In this document: positions 1 through 11,054 of the stretch, in pieces
Position numbering within the stretch: the first letter of the stretch is position 1
How the letters are laid out: each line of letters opens with the position of its first letter
Source: Spinellus fusiger
Lineage: Eukaryota; Mucoromycota; Mucoromycetes; Mucorales; Phycomycetaceae
NCBI GenBank assembly: GCA_025094145.1
Contig: JALLLS010000051.1
Coordinates: 1-64,000 of the forward strand
Length of the DNA: 64,000 bases
Direction of reading: 5' to 3'
Notes under the pieces: generated by a model
What the model was told of the DNA's origin: nothing
Seen by the model: the letters and a program-made list of their open reading frames with translations, nothing else
Database searches by the model: none
Position numbers and translations under genes: made by a program

Positions 1-1201
1 CTTCCGTATGGCACTGGGTGCAAAACGAGTGCAAGGCTGGTCCTGTGCTTGGGGACAGAAAGAAGATGCCATGTTGTTGGTGGGAGTTCATTTGTATGGA
101 TTTGGACGGTGGCTGGATATTCAAGAAGATCCTACTCTGGATTTGACCCACAAGTTCTTCCTGCATGGCCAAGAAGAAGACAAGGATCATGACAAGAGAA
201 CCCCTAAATCTATTCATTTGGGCCGTCGTGCTGAACAATTGATGAAGATATTGGCTGAGGATGATAAGAGTGATCTATCGCATGGAGAACAGCGCAAGTC
301 TTCTAAACATACAGCACATGGAGACTCCACTCGACACACTCCCAAACCACGTTCTCGGGGGGAGACATCTACACCTGTTTCTGAAGAGAGTGCAAGTCAT
401 AAGAGTAAGAAAGGAGGACAGACAGGAGAAACAAGAAAAATAGAAGGATTTGATAACTATGACGAAGAAGAAGCCCATCGCACGATGCGTCCTATGAGAG
501 ACGCCCTTTACCGTTTAAGAGATGAGAGCCCCAAATTAGCAGGACCCGAGAAAGCCCAATTGATTCGAGAGTGCATTCAGAGTGTAGGGCGTTATGTAGA
601 TAAACAGGTCGCCAATCTATCCAATGCAGCAGCCCATCTTCAGACACGATGCCATAGGGATTTATGGCTGTACACTACTAAATTCTGGCCCAACACCAAA
701 GTATCTCATCTGGATCTGATTGAAGTGTATGGGCGTATTGTAGCAGCACAAGCACAGATGTCGACTCACAACGAGAAGACAGAGTCACAAACACATAGCA
801 AGTCAAAGTCCAGCCATCTTTCAAATACGCATACAAGTACTCACTCAAGTACTCACTCAAGTACTCACTCAAGTACTCACTCAAGTACTCACTCCAACTC
901 CCACTCCCACTCCCACTCCAATTCCAATTCCAATTCCAATTCTAATTCTAATTCCAACTCTAATTCCAACTCTACTTCTAATTCCAACTCCAACTCCAAC
1001 TCCAACTCTACTTCTAATTCCAACTCCAACTCCAACTCCAACTCCAACTCCAACTCCAACTCTACTTCTAATTCCAACTCCAACTCCAACTCCAACTCCA
1101 ACTCTCAAACAAGAGAGGAACGAAGAAGAGAAGAGAAAAGACGCCAAGAAAGACGCCGTGAAGATCGTGACCGACATAATAGACACCGTGACCGCCGATA
1201 A
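1..1201 (+). CDS. CHD1: Chromodomain helicase CHD1, C-terminal part (5' end outside window)
   Basis: This is the carboxy-terminal part of the CHD1 ATP-dependent chromatin remodeller; the chromodomains and helicase motor lie upstream of the window. The frame is already open at base 2. The first ~80 residues match the end of the SANT-SLIDE DNA-binding region ([24 protein letters not shown]). After a charged linker comes the CHD1 C-terminal helical domain (DUF4208/CHCT), about residues 150-250 of the visible frame, with [23 protein letters not shown] and [12 protein letters not shown]. It ends in a low-complexity tail: a Thr-His-Ser-Ser repeat, a long Asn-Ser repeat and an Arg/Glu-rich end. The tail is encoded by octamer and hexamer DNA repeats and is likely length-variable. 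The internal Met at base 8 is not a real start. The next gene begins only about 255 bp downstream on the same strand. Confidence 0.9.
   Translation, partial: FRMALGAKRVQGWSCAWGQKEDAMLLVGVHLYGFGRWLDIQEDPTLDLTHKFFLHGQEEDKDHDKRTPKSIHLGRRAEQLMKILAEDDKSDLSHGEQRKSSKHTAHGDSTRHTPKPRSRGETSTPVSEESASHKSKKGGQTGETRKIEGFDNYDEEEAHRTMRPMRDALYRLRDESPKLAGPEKAQLIRECIQSVGRYVDKQVANLSNAAAHLQTRCHRDLWLYTTKFWPNTKVSHLDLIEVYGRIVAAQAQMSTHNEKTESQTHSKSKSSHLSNTHTSTHSSTHSSTHSSTHSSTHSNSHSHSHSNSNSNSNSNSNSNSNSNSTSNSNSNSNSNSTSNSNSNSNSNSNSNSNSTSNSNSNSNSNSNSQTREERRREEKRRQERRREDRDRHNRHRDRR
832..1106 (+). repeat. In-frame hexanucleotide/12-mer repeat coding for Ser-Asn tract
   Basis: Near-perfect copies of ACTCAAGT-type units (832-892) run into AACTCC/AATTCC hexamers, with interspersed TCTACTTCT units. 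All lie in frame within the CHD1 tail. The reverse strand is also open across the tract, giving Glu-Leu and Gly-Val shadow frames that are not genes. Confidence 0.9.
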
Positions 1202-1456
1202 AGAAGCTTCTTTAGCAAGAACATCTCTTTCTTTTTGTGTATATGCATTTCTATTGCTTTCTTTTCTGCTGTTTTTTTTTTATATATTTGTTCTTTATTT
1301 TCACTTACATTTTAAAGTGTACTATTATTCTTGTTTGCTTTTTTTGTTGTCTATTTATGCATGATCAACATGCTTGTTTAAATATCCTATTTCCAACACC
1401 TTAAAATATGAAAAAAAAAAATAAGAGTCACACTTTCCCATTTCTCCTGTTCCTGA

Positions 1457-2515
1457 ATGCCTCCCAAACAAACTATCGATATTAGTGCCTCTACGGTAAC
1501 CTTCACTAGGCAATAGGACATAACTCAACTGTACAGGTCTTTGATCTTAAAGCACAACTAGCACAACATACAGAACAGTTTGAACGTGGCAGGTCAGGAG
1601 GAAAGCAGGTTCCTGCTGTAAAAAAGACCAACAAGGTGAGCCACTCCTCCAACCAGTCCCCTTTCTTCCATGAGCTTAGCTTATGGTTAGAAACCTACAG
1701 TATGGGCACGACAGAACAAAGGTGTGGCGTCTCGCTCCTCCAAAGACACACCGGCCCTTGAGGCAGTAGAGAGTGATATTCTGGCCAGAAGCAGAGAAGC
1801 ACTGGAACACAAGGCAAAGATATATGAGGCCCTACAAAAACGACCTCATGATGACTATGATGAAAATGATGAAAACGCCCCTTTGATTGATTTTGATCGT
1901 AAATACTGGCAGGATGTAAGTCCATTGTTCTTTATTGAAATATTTATTGATGTATTATTCCTATAGCGTGAAAACAGCAAACATACACCTAAGCAATCCC
2001 AGTCTGCTGTGAATAATGAGGAGGACGATCCATGGGTGGAGCATGAAGATGAGTTTGGAAGAACACGTGTTATACGAGCCAGTCAGATTCCCTCACGCTC
2101 TCCTACGCCAGAAAGATCTCCTACGCCAGAGCCACGGATTCCAAGAAGTGTGGACCAATTAGCTGAGCGTTCTAATATTCTTCATTATGAGGCAGACAAA
2201 GAAATCAGAACAAAGGGTGTTGGCTTCTACTCTTTTGCAAAGGATGAAGAAACAAGAGAAGAGCAGTTGAACAAACTGAATACACTGCGACAAGAGACAG
2301 AGGAGGCAAGAAGAAATGCAAAGAGTGTTTCTGAAAAGAGAAAAGCCATTCTTGCCAAGAATGCACAGCGTATTCATGCACGACGTACAGCACTCTATGG
2401 TCCATCTCCTTCAACAGCAAAAGAAGAAGAAAGTGTAGCCAAGAGTGAGCCATTGACTGTGAATGAAATGAGTGTTACTGAGTTTCTTCGTTCTGTAAGA
2501 AGAAAATTGGAGTGA
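1457..2515 (+). CDS. CCDC174: CCDC174-like protein (4 exons)
   Basis: Model: exons 1457-1495, 1537-1635, 1715-1915 and 1967-2515, all junctions GT-AG and phase-consistent. The product is about 295 residues. Similarity to metazoan CCDC174, a nuclear protein linked to the exon-junction complex and splicing, is seen in order: an N-terminal DISAS.VFDLKAQLAQ stretch (human DVTASSLVDLKAEL), a coiled-coil ALEHKAKIYEAL, an acidic block ending VDF-like IDFDRKYW, WVEHEDEFGRTR (human WVDYVDSLGRSR), and the signature YEADKEIRTKGVGFYSFA, which is followed by a helical KRKAILAK segment. The short first exon and the acceptor at 1714 were chosen because only they keep the frame and the family motifs. The animal C-terminal extension is shorter here. 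Function in fungi is inferred from the family. Confidence 0.85.
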
Positions 2516-2785
2516 ATGAAGGACAGATAAAAGACAATGAAGATAGATGCAAGAGAATCACACAATCACACAATCACACAATCACAATCACACATAATAA
2601 TAATAATGTGTATATATCAATATACCTGTTTTATATTTATTGGTGTATGGTGTGCAAATAGAGAATAAAGAACAAGAGTGAAGAATGTGTATAATGAAGT
2701 GCAAAAGGGAAATATCTACCAGAAATACTTGTGCATAAAATAGAAAGGGAGAATAAAGAAATAGTACATATAAAACAAGGAATGA
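2516..2785. other. Intergenic with CACAATCA repeat
   Basis: Space between convergent genes. It holds an (ACAATCAC)n-like tract at about 2557-2593, an ATAATAATAAT run and AT-rich sequence. No coding signal seen. Confidence 0.6.
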
Positions 2786-4014
2786 TTATCCCACAACATT
2801 TTCTTCCATGGGCTGATCCCGTAGGAGACATCTTTCTTGGTGTCTGGCAGCCAGATGCAATGGGGAGAGAGGAAATGACGAATAAGCATCTCGTGCTGCA
2901 TTCTGTGACATACAATAGAGAATGATCGAAGCATTTATTTGTTCGAGAGTGTCTTGGTCATTAGAAGAATCCACTCTGCCATTCTGTAAATCATCCAGAA
3001 AGTCAAGATGGGTTGGCAAAGGCGGTGTTCTGCAACGTGTGGGACATGCCGTGTAAATGGGAGCCAGCACAGGGCCAGACTTGAGGGAATACCAGTCATG
3101 CTCCAGTGAATGAAAGTCACGAGGAAAGGTGGGGGAAGGTGTGCTATTGAGGCTGTTAGGGCTATTGAGGCTGTTGAGACTGCTTGGACTATTGGGACTA
3201 TTGGGGCTATTGGGACTATGGAGGCTGTCGGGTGTGTCCATGGCCTGAGGACTCAAGGGACTTTCTGTATCCATATCAAATGCAGTGTCTTCAGCGTCCA
3301 AGAAAGAGGCCACCGAGAGAGGCGAAGAACGAGCAGGACTGGTAGCCTGTGACTGGTTCAGAAGACGAGACAGACTCATACAAGACACACTGTCGTTGTC
3401 TTGTTGTCGAGGAGCGAGAAGAACTGGCTTGTCACGAGAGGCTCTGCGCATGTAATCACGCTTGTAAGGGTGGCTAGACTGTCGCATCGTGGTACGGGAA
3501 GAAGGAGGGCGAGTGCTGTTGGGATCTAGCAGTAGGCAGCCGTACTGGGTGTGGTCTGGCTCCAAGCATTGATCGACAAAGCGGGCGCCAAATACAGGCA
3601 CAAGTTCTTTACGGACATGGTAGGCAGTTCTTTTGCAGAGAATAAGCGCATACTCATAGGGAATCCATGTTCCTTGAATCTTGAGGAAGCCGCCTCGGAT
3701 CTTCTTTACTTTAAGGTCGGGATTCGAGTCGACCATTTTGACGATGTCCGCCTTTGAATTGTTGAGAGATTTCCATATGCCTGTAAAATGAACATAGCCA
3801 GTTTCTCTGTCCCACATGATCGGTTGGCCATTGATCATGTATTCGTACACTAGAAGGGTGAGTACAAGGCAAGAGAAGTGAAGTATTTACCTGGAATGTA
3901 GCCACGAGGATCAAGAGAAGTGGAGTATTTGGCTTTTTTGACCTTGACTGGGACTTGGACATGACATCCAAAGGGACGGAAGCGAGGTGAGTCATTGGGA
4001 TCCATGCAGTCCAT
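2786..4014 (-). CDS. APSES/KilA-N DNA-binding transcription factor (2 exons)
   Basis: Exon 1 is 3891-4014 and exon 2 is 2786-3849, read on the minus strand, with a 41-nt intron; together they give 395 residues. The start MDCMDPNDSPRF is the first ATG of the frame that splices in phase into GYIPVYEYMINGQPIMWD. About residues 20-140 form an APSES (KilA-N-like) winged-helix DNA-binding domain: VHFTGIWKSLNNSKADIVKM, VKKIRGGFLKIQGTWIPYE and the aromatic/Arg core after it. The remainder is disordered, with a Asn-Ser-Pro repeat (about residues 215-245). APSES proteins are fungus-specific regulators of cell cycle and development (Swi4/Mbp1, StuA, Xbp1). The RGG.LKIQGTW wording is closest to what I recall of Xbp1-like proteins; I do not assign an ortholog. 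No ankyrin repeats are seen, arguing against Swi4/Mbp1. Confidence 0.85.
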
Positions 4015-4584
4015 TGTAAGAAGAAAGTAGAGAGAAAATATCAAGTTGAGTTTTCTCTGATATAAGCGATACAAAAAAACAAGTCCTGGGCAAAGGGGGT
4101 ATAAAGGGGGTGTCATTTTTTTCTTATTTTGGGGGGAGACAGAACAGAAGACAAACAGAGACAAAGACAGACAAAGACAAACAAAAGGACAAACAGATCG
4201 GCAAAATGAAAAATAAAGTAAAGACAGACAGACATTTTTCACAATTAAATTGGCTAGAAATGCATAGAGTGGATATTCTCTCTATAGAGCAGGCAGCAAA
4301 GATCACCTCTACAAGAAGGCTCCTCAACATCCTCCAGAAGACTAAATAGTAATCAAGAACACTACACAAACTCAGTGAACATTGCACGAACATTGCTCAT
4401 CCATAACAGAGAGGGAAAATAGGATGACCGAGAAACAAAGAGATTTCCTACTATGGAACTTATCCGTCAAAAACTATCGAGATATTTCATAAGAGACATT
4501 CAGTGTACTAGTGAAATGGAAGGAGGAATAGGAGGCAGAGGGATAAAAGGGATAGAAAGGGAGGAGGGTTGACGATAGCAACAA

Positions 4585-5120
4585 GTGTGGCCGAGAAATG
4601 TTAATTTATGCTGTTTTGGAGAATGTGACGCGTTGGTCTTCTCCACCTGTCGATCCTTTTTTTCCTTTCTGTCTACAGTTCAAAAGGACACCTACAGTTG
4701 CGTTGGAAGCATGGCATCATATGAATCATTTGCCCCATTCAATTCCATGGCCCGTCAAATGCAATCTCTTGTTTTGCTTGTTGACTGTTTCCTTGGCTTT
4801 GAGTAGACGCACCTTCTCCTGGTTCCACTTTTGATGTGTATCCTATGACAGAAAAAGCGTTAATTGATTTATTTGTGCCTTGCCTTGTTCCACACAATCC
4901 ACTCCCTGGTTGGTTCCCTTTGTTTACTGGTTGCATTGATTCATCTCATCATAACTGTAATGCCAAAAACAGTCTTAGTAGTAGCAATAATAATAACACT
5001 AATAACAATAACACTAATAATAATAACCCTAATAATAATAACAACCCTAATAACAAGTACAGTAGAATTCCGTCGACAAGAATTGACACAAACAAAGTGC
5101 CTTGTTTTCTTTTGTCTTGA
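4585..5120 (+). other. Possible small spliced gene, unrecognised
   Basis: Short open stretches in changing frames lie around intron-like signals, for example a pyrimidine tract ending ctgtctacag at 4678. One piece reads MTEKALIDLFVPCLVPHNPL and runs into an Asn-rich tail coded by AAT/AAC repeats. No family is recognised. It could equally be non-coding DNA; only the clustering of splice-like signals and amino-acid-like composition supports it. Confidence 0.2.
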
Positions 5121-5692
5121 TGAACGACAAATTATGAACAAAGTCAGTGTCTTTCTTTGTCTGTTCTTTATTCGTAAGGCTTTATTTCACTCTACTCTAC
5201 AGTTTGGCCTATACTTTGTGGGGGAATACTCTTCCCTTGGCTGTCTTTCTTTTGCCACTACAACTACTGCTACTGATATTATTGTTATTATCATTATCAT
5301 CATCATTATTATTACTACTACTGATATTATCATCTCATCTCATTCTCTTTTCTTCTATTCTAACAGTCTACGTGTCTCTTTGTCCCCTTCCCCTTCTTCC
5401 TCTTTAGACTCCTCAATGTAGCGTTCCCTTGTCCCATCTCTTCTGCATCTTCTCCTGATCTCATTATGACTTATCTTACTAAATAACCTTTTATTACCAT
5501 AGCCATTAAAGTGGTACTTATTATCTCGGAGAAAAACCAATCAAACAAACAAACAAGCAAAGAGAGCTCCTCACACATGCAAGTGACAAATGGCCCGAGA
5601 ATAAGACTATTTCTTTAGGTTTCTTTATCATAAATCTATTGTAGTCGCTCTTTCCTTTTATGTGCTCTCTCTTAAGCAATTTATTTGGGTTA

Positions 5693-7287
5693 TTATAACA
5701 TATCATAATAGAGTAAAAATGAAAGAGTCGTGATGAGAGATAGAATGAGCACAATTAGAATAGGGACACCATTGAGATAGTTTTTCCATAATAACAGAAC
5801 CATTGTTATGAGGATGGTATTGTTTATGATGAATACTAACAAGGCTCTAAATGGTACAACATTCCCCCTCTTTCCGGATGAGGACACCAGCTGTTCTCAT
5901 CGGATCCTGCGTCTCCGAAGGGTTCACATCACCGAGAAAGACAATATGACGAAAATGGTTATATAGTGATGCAGAGATATTGAATCTCTAATAAGTAAAC
6001 AAATAAACATAGATATAAATACACAGATATAAATAAATGTACCCACCACATAGCTTGGGTTTATCAAAAGAATACTTGCACTTGTACTAGTACGTGTTCC
6101 GAACTCATCTTGTGTCTGTTTTGGTGGCTTCATTTTTTTTAGCTTAGAAAAAGCTGATATTGAAATAAGATCGGCTAAATGACCTGTGTACGTGTTCCCC
6201 TGCTCCAAAAGAAAATAAAGGGGAAATCTCCCCATAGGTAGTTCTTTTTGAATCTATCGAAACTCATCACCAATAGCCAAAAATCACTTTTTATGGCAGT
6301 AGAATGTCAATTCACGCTTTGACCACGAATGAGTGCCAGTTTTTTGTGTATCTAGCACTATGTCCTTGCATGGGATATCAAAAGTGCCTCCTATCTTGGA
6401 GTGGAGGCTAAAAGTGGAGTGGGGACAGAATACAAAGAGAGAGAGAGAGAGAGATTAAGGTCTCTTGGTTATGGCTGTACTCACCAAGAGCTTATTTTAT
6501 TTTATTTTATTTTGAATTTAATTTAACATTGATTGTTAATGCACTGGGGAAAAAAGTAGGCTATTCCATAGGTGGTGAGCTATAGTCTGCATGCACACAT
6601 AACGGCATACTATGAGAGAGAAAGTGCATAAGAAAAGTATGTCCTTGAGATTGGTTGAGTCATTTTTAAAAACAATTATCATGCCAATGCCTTTTCACTC
6701 TAAAGTGTATACAAAGACCTACACCCAAGGAGAAATTACTTACTCTAGAGTGTCCCTTTTTCTTTAGCATTTCTTGTACACATAAATAATGCCAAAAACA
6801 AAAAAGATGTTAGTAGCACTCCACCTGACATAAATGGTAGATGAATAAATAATAAACAGTGACGAAACTCAAAAATACAAATATAAAAATATAGAGAAGT
6901 CTTCTTAATAAACGCATTGATGAATAAACACACTGAATTATCATCAATGCACTCTACCACTCATCTTCTCATCATTAATTTTTGAGATCAGAAACTATAA
7001 GCCTAGATATAGCATTAAGTAGTAGTAGTAGTAGTGTTTTTTTTTTAAGATCGCTAAGGATAAGTAAACAAGGAATACTGTGCTTTATGCCTCTTCTATT
7101 TTCCTGTTTTGGACACGGACTGGGGTTCAATAAATAGCATAGCATTTATTTGTTGGATAAAGGCAGAACAGCACACCAGACGATCTTCACTGTCTATATT
7201 CAGACAATGGATTATAAACAAGCTAGGATAGTCTTTTGTTGTCATATCTATAGGACGCCCATAGAAACCGTTGCCATAGTAGCCCAC
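5693..7287 (-). other. Possible multi-exon membrane-protein gene, unresolved
   Basis: Minus-strand open pieces: 7287-7100 (GYYGNGFYGRPIDMTTKDY...), 6960-6740 (hydrophobic), 6235-6050 and 5887-5693, the last with two strongly hydrophobic segments and ending LLYYDML. Several pieces are bordered by GT or AG signals, for example ..acag before CTGGTGTCC at about 5890, and lack a usable ATG, as expected of internal exons. I could not join them into one phase-consistent model, and no family is recognised. Confidence 0.25.
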
Positions 7288-7547
7288 ACTAATAAAAGAA
7301 TAAGTTTTTTCTATAGCCTATCCTTCACTTTCTCTGTCTCCATCTCACGTGACTTATAGTGATACGAAAGTGCTACTGATGAGAGTCACTAAACGGGCAC
7401 CCGTCTGATCAGAGGTGACCATGACACTATAAAATCACCTTATGCGGCTAAATAAGACTCCATCCAATCGAAAATTTTTATCCTTTCCTATTATGATGCT
7501 ACTTGTTGGCTCCTTACTATTTTACTCTTTGAAAAGCCTTTTGTGTC

Positions 7548-8373
7548 ATGGGAATACCTCTTTGGAAGCCAAAACAAATATCTGAAGACAAAGCTAAAGT
7601 CACCCGTCAGTCTACCCGACCTATTTCGAGAAGACCTACTAGTGCTTCTGTTTTGAACCAAGACTCTACATTTCATGACTTTCTTTCGTACCGTTCGACT
7701 TCTCCCCGCTCCACATCCAACCTTCGCTATAGACACTCGAACCACATCCAAGGCAACAGCAGCAGTAATAACAGAAACTACCGCTCAACTCTTCAAAGAC
7801 CTTCCCATTCTCGACGCACTGAACTCGACCGTCGTGTGGCCCTTCGTATGAGTGAGAAGGAAGATTTATTAGACCAGCTTGAAATTACAGTCTCTCTTCT
7901 GGACCAATTCTTATCTGCACGCTCTGCACTTGGCTCTGATGCCATGTCAATTCCTACGTTTATTACTCAAGGTAATAAAGACAGGAATCCAAACAGTGCT
8001 GTGGTCTTTAGGCATTGATTAGGATATAAGAGAAAGACTAACACTGTAGTGTCTTTTTCTTTCTTTCATGTATTAAGAATTACCCGCTCTTCTTGCCTCT
8101 GCTGCTAATACCTCTCCTATTCTACCTGCCACCGACTCTTCCTTGCCACTAAATGATCTACAGGGTGTTGTCGGAAGAATATTGCAGATGCCACCCTATT
8201 CGACTCTTCTTCCCCAGTTAGAATCAAGCATTGCTTCAGCTCATAGGCGTATTCGTGAACAGTTGGCTATTCTGGGGACATCTGTGGATGAATCTCTCTC
8301 TGAGACAACTGTTCATCCTCAAGGCACCTCTTTTATGCCGTTTACTAATTTCGAAGGCACTGATTCTAGTTAA
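7548..8373 (+). CDS. Hypothetical protein, unrecognised (2 exons)
   Basis: Exons 7548-7971 and 8078-8373 with a GT-AG intron, phase 1, giving about 239 residues. The first half is basic and Ser/Arg/Thr-rich (RPISRRPTSASV, many RST and SRR groups), probably disordered. The second half has two helix-forming segments: EKEDLLDQLEITVSLLDQFL and the stretch from LNDLQGVVGRI to RRIREQLAIL. An alternative 3' end exists: splicing at the TCTA|gttaac site near 8371 to the AG at 8397 would replace the last two residues with a Ser/Pro/Phe tail ending near 8490. No domain is recognised; the function is unknown. Confidence 0.65.
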
Positions 8374-9511
8374 CTTAATATTTTCTTATTTGTACAGATA
8401 TTTCCTCCTCTTCTCCTATTCCCTCTCCTTTTCTCTCTTTCTCTTTATATAACTTTTTCTACCCTCTATCTTTTTTTTAATATATATTTGCTGTTATGTA
8501 GCTTTTTCTGCATTCATAAGAATCAGCATCTCTATACCAAACACCAAAATATCTTTAAGGGAACACTCTCTCGATACATTCCAAAATTTGTCTGTGGCTA
8601 TCAAGAGATGCAGAGTGAGAGAGAATGTATGACATTCTATAGAAACTCCATTTAAAAAATAGTAGTTGTTTATGATAGACAAGAATGATGTTTCTTCTTT
8701 ATGCTGGTCATGAGGTGGATGGCTACAACCTCGAGGTAGTTTATCTTATGCATTTCAGCATTAGAACACCCTACTTGTCTTTCTCCACAGTCCTGATCTG
8801 TGAATATTCTTCTCTATCAATTCAGAGATTTGTTCATGTGAGGTCAACAATTCAAAAAAGTATAAGGATCTACTCTGCCTATTCTCTATAGCATGAGTGT
8901 GTACTTCTTCCTCCCTTTTCTTCTAATAGCGGGACAGTTTATCCTTCTACAGGTGGCAATGACTCCTAGAGTTCATTCATTCATTCATTTATTCACTCAA
9001 GAGAAGGTTCAGGGCAGTAGAACTCTATTTCCTTCAAAAAAGATAAATATACTTCCTGAAGCCTTTTACTCCTGTTCTTTAGAATACATGGAATCCAACG
9101 ACAACTACTCTGATATTACCTACTTGTATGGCAGTGATGCGGTATCTTTACAGAGAGAGAGAGAGAGAGAGCACGTTTTTCTTTTATAGCACAGGCTTAG
9201 TGTTGTCCTCTCTTTTCCACATATATCCACCTATGAATCTATACACATATCAATAGAATACATTCAAACAAGACACTCCATAGCAACAGACTGTCATATT
9301 TATTTATAGATGATATGTTTCCATAGCAATAGTGTTACATAGAAAAGAGTGTGTAAAGTACAATTTAGTTTGTAAGGATATGACAAAATAAAACTTAGAC
9401 TTTTACATAAAAGGAAATAATAGAAAGGGGATTGTTTTCTTTTTCTTTTTGTATGAATAGATAGGCTTACTCTTTATTTCTTATCTGTGGTGAACTGAAA
9501 GAAGATATTCC
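8374..9511. other. AT-rich intergenic region
   Basis: Contains a 297-nt open frame at 8893-9189 starting with a hydrophobic stretch and ending in a GAGAGA microsatellite, and another at 8685-8891. Neither has recognisable motifs or convincing splice context. Otherwise nothing is seen. Confidence 0.5.
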
Positions 9512-10853
9512 TTAGACAACACTGGCATTGTTCTTATGATTGACTCTTTCACTTTCTGTAGCCTTGTTATTGCCAATGTATCGCTTATAATCTTGGTCAA
9601 GACTGCTAATATAGTCTACAAAGGTAGTATAAGCAGCACTCGATTGAGGTAAAGTATCTTTTGCTGGTTGGGCTGCTGCTGGTGGAGGTGCAGAGTTGGC
9701 GGATTGAACAGAAGCAACAGGGTGAGTGGCAAAGTTGTTGTGGGAAGAGGCTGGTAAAGAGACAAGAGACTCAACCATGTTGCTTACTGCATCTTCATGA
9801 GAAGACGTGGTAACAGTATTATGTGTATAACTATCCACTGAACTCAACATGGTATCCCAAGCAGCATCTGTATGTGTAGTGGGTTGAATGCCTACTTCTG
9901 CTATTTCTTCACTGTTAACAGTAGACCATACAGATTCAGGTTCAGCATTGTCGTCTTGATCAGGTACATCTGAGGCCTCAGAAGTCCCTGTAGTAGCAGT
10001 AGTAGCAGTAGTATCGTCACTAGTAGCAGTAGTAACAGTAGTATCATTACTAGTAGCAGTAGTAGCAGTAGTATCGTCACTAGTACCAGCAGTAGCAGTA
10101 GCAGTAGTAGTAGTAGTAGTATCGTCACTCTTCAGCTGTTGTAATACACCATCTATGAAGCTGTTTGTGACTGCATCAGAAGGAGTGGCACTGGTGGAGA
10201 CGTCTTTTATGTCGAAATCAAGAGAATCTGCTTCACAGTGGGTACCAACAATACTCTCAAGATGAAAATGGTATGTTCCTAAGCAAAAGAGTTAATCAAG
10301 TGTGCTGGGACTGATTCTTTTACCTTGTGCCTGGCTCCCGAGAGAGAGCGTCAGTGGGTCAGAACTACCAAGAGAGGAAGCTAAAGAAAGAGAGCATGTT
10401 AAAAATGTAAAAATAAAAATAAAATAAAAGAATACCAACTTACTGTATACGCCCAAGTAGGTGCTATGCTTGGAGATGTTCTCTACCAGTGTGATATTGA
10501 CTTGCTTGGAATCAATGGGTGCCTTCCATGATACAATGTGCTGACTATTGGGTGCAATAACAAGGCCTAATCAACAACCCCTTTGTCAGTCGGTCAACAC
10601 CACAAGATTCTCTCTCTCTCTTTCTTACCTGTAGCAGAAGGATAGGTCACCGTGAAATCTATACACATGACACGGTTAGTCCCAGTAACAAACAGACCCC
10701 AGGGTATTCGATAGTACCTTGACACTCTGTTAAAGCGCTGACTGCATCGTAGGTTGTTCCGTCTGGCAATGAGCCTGCCTGGACAAATGAATTCCACTGT
10801 GCTAATGCAACTGCTGCTAATGACAGGTGACCAACGCTCAAAACACTCTTCAT
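9512..10853 (-). CDS. Secreted Kre9/Knh1-domain Ser/Thr-rich protein (5 exons)
   Basis: Minus-strand exons 10718-10853, 10629-10658, 10444-10566, 10324-10380 and 9512-10278, all GT-AG and in phase, give 370 residues. An N-terminal signal peptide is evident (MKSVLSVGHLSLAAVALAQW, then FVQAGS). Residues of about 45-140 match the Kre9/KNH (PF10342) beta-sandwich: DFTVTYPSATG, HIVSWKAPIDS, VNITLVEN, then GTYHFHLESI. This family is extracellular and tied to beta-1,6-glucan or cell-wall assembly. The rest is a Thr/Ser/Ala-rich, presumably O-glycosylated stalk with an in-frame ACT/GCT repeat. It ends in a polar NHKNNASVV, so the classic hydrophobic GPI tail is missing; a soluble or wall-bound form is inferred. 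Confidence 0.85.
9982..10128 (-). repeat. In-frame Thr/Ala trinucleotide repeat
   Basis: GTA/GTC/AGC triplet array on the plus strand. It encodes Thr-Thr-Ala-Thr with interspersed Ser-Asp-Asp blocks in the stalk of the Kre9-like protein; a higher-order unit of about 54-60 bp recurs three times. Confidence 0.8.
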
Positions 10854-11054
10854 AGGATAAAATTCAAGATAATAAAGGAAAGAAGAAAATGAAGAAAATA
10901 AATAAATAAGAAACAGGCACAGGACAGAAGGATAAAAAAGGGAGATGTTCTTTTTTAAGAAGAGCAATAATAAATCTATTTTTATCCCACCGAGGCCAAT
11001 AGCAACCAATGAAATAGCCCTAGCAACAAAGAAGTATTCATGCTGAAAATAGAT

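Larger units (their letters stand above)
4015..7547. other. 3.5-kb stretch without a firm gene
   Basis: AT-rich with simple repeats: AAT/AAC codon-like runs at 4988-5045, ATT/ATC runs at 5270-5330, GA runs near 6438 and AGT repeats near 7020. Two weak coding candidates are listed separately (4585-5120 plus, 5693-7287 minus). Upstream promoters of the APSES gene and of the 7548 gene must lie at its two ends. Confidence 0.5.

Noticed and set aside
881..1186. Antisense Gly/Val/Ser and Glu/Leu repeat frames in CHD1
   Set aside because: By-product of the hexanucleotide repeat; the plus frame continues a conserved protein.
2786..2786. APSES gene as Swi4/Mbp1
   Set aside because: No ankyrin repeats follow the DNA-binding domain, and the domain is preceded by a short N-terminus unlike those proteins.
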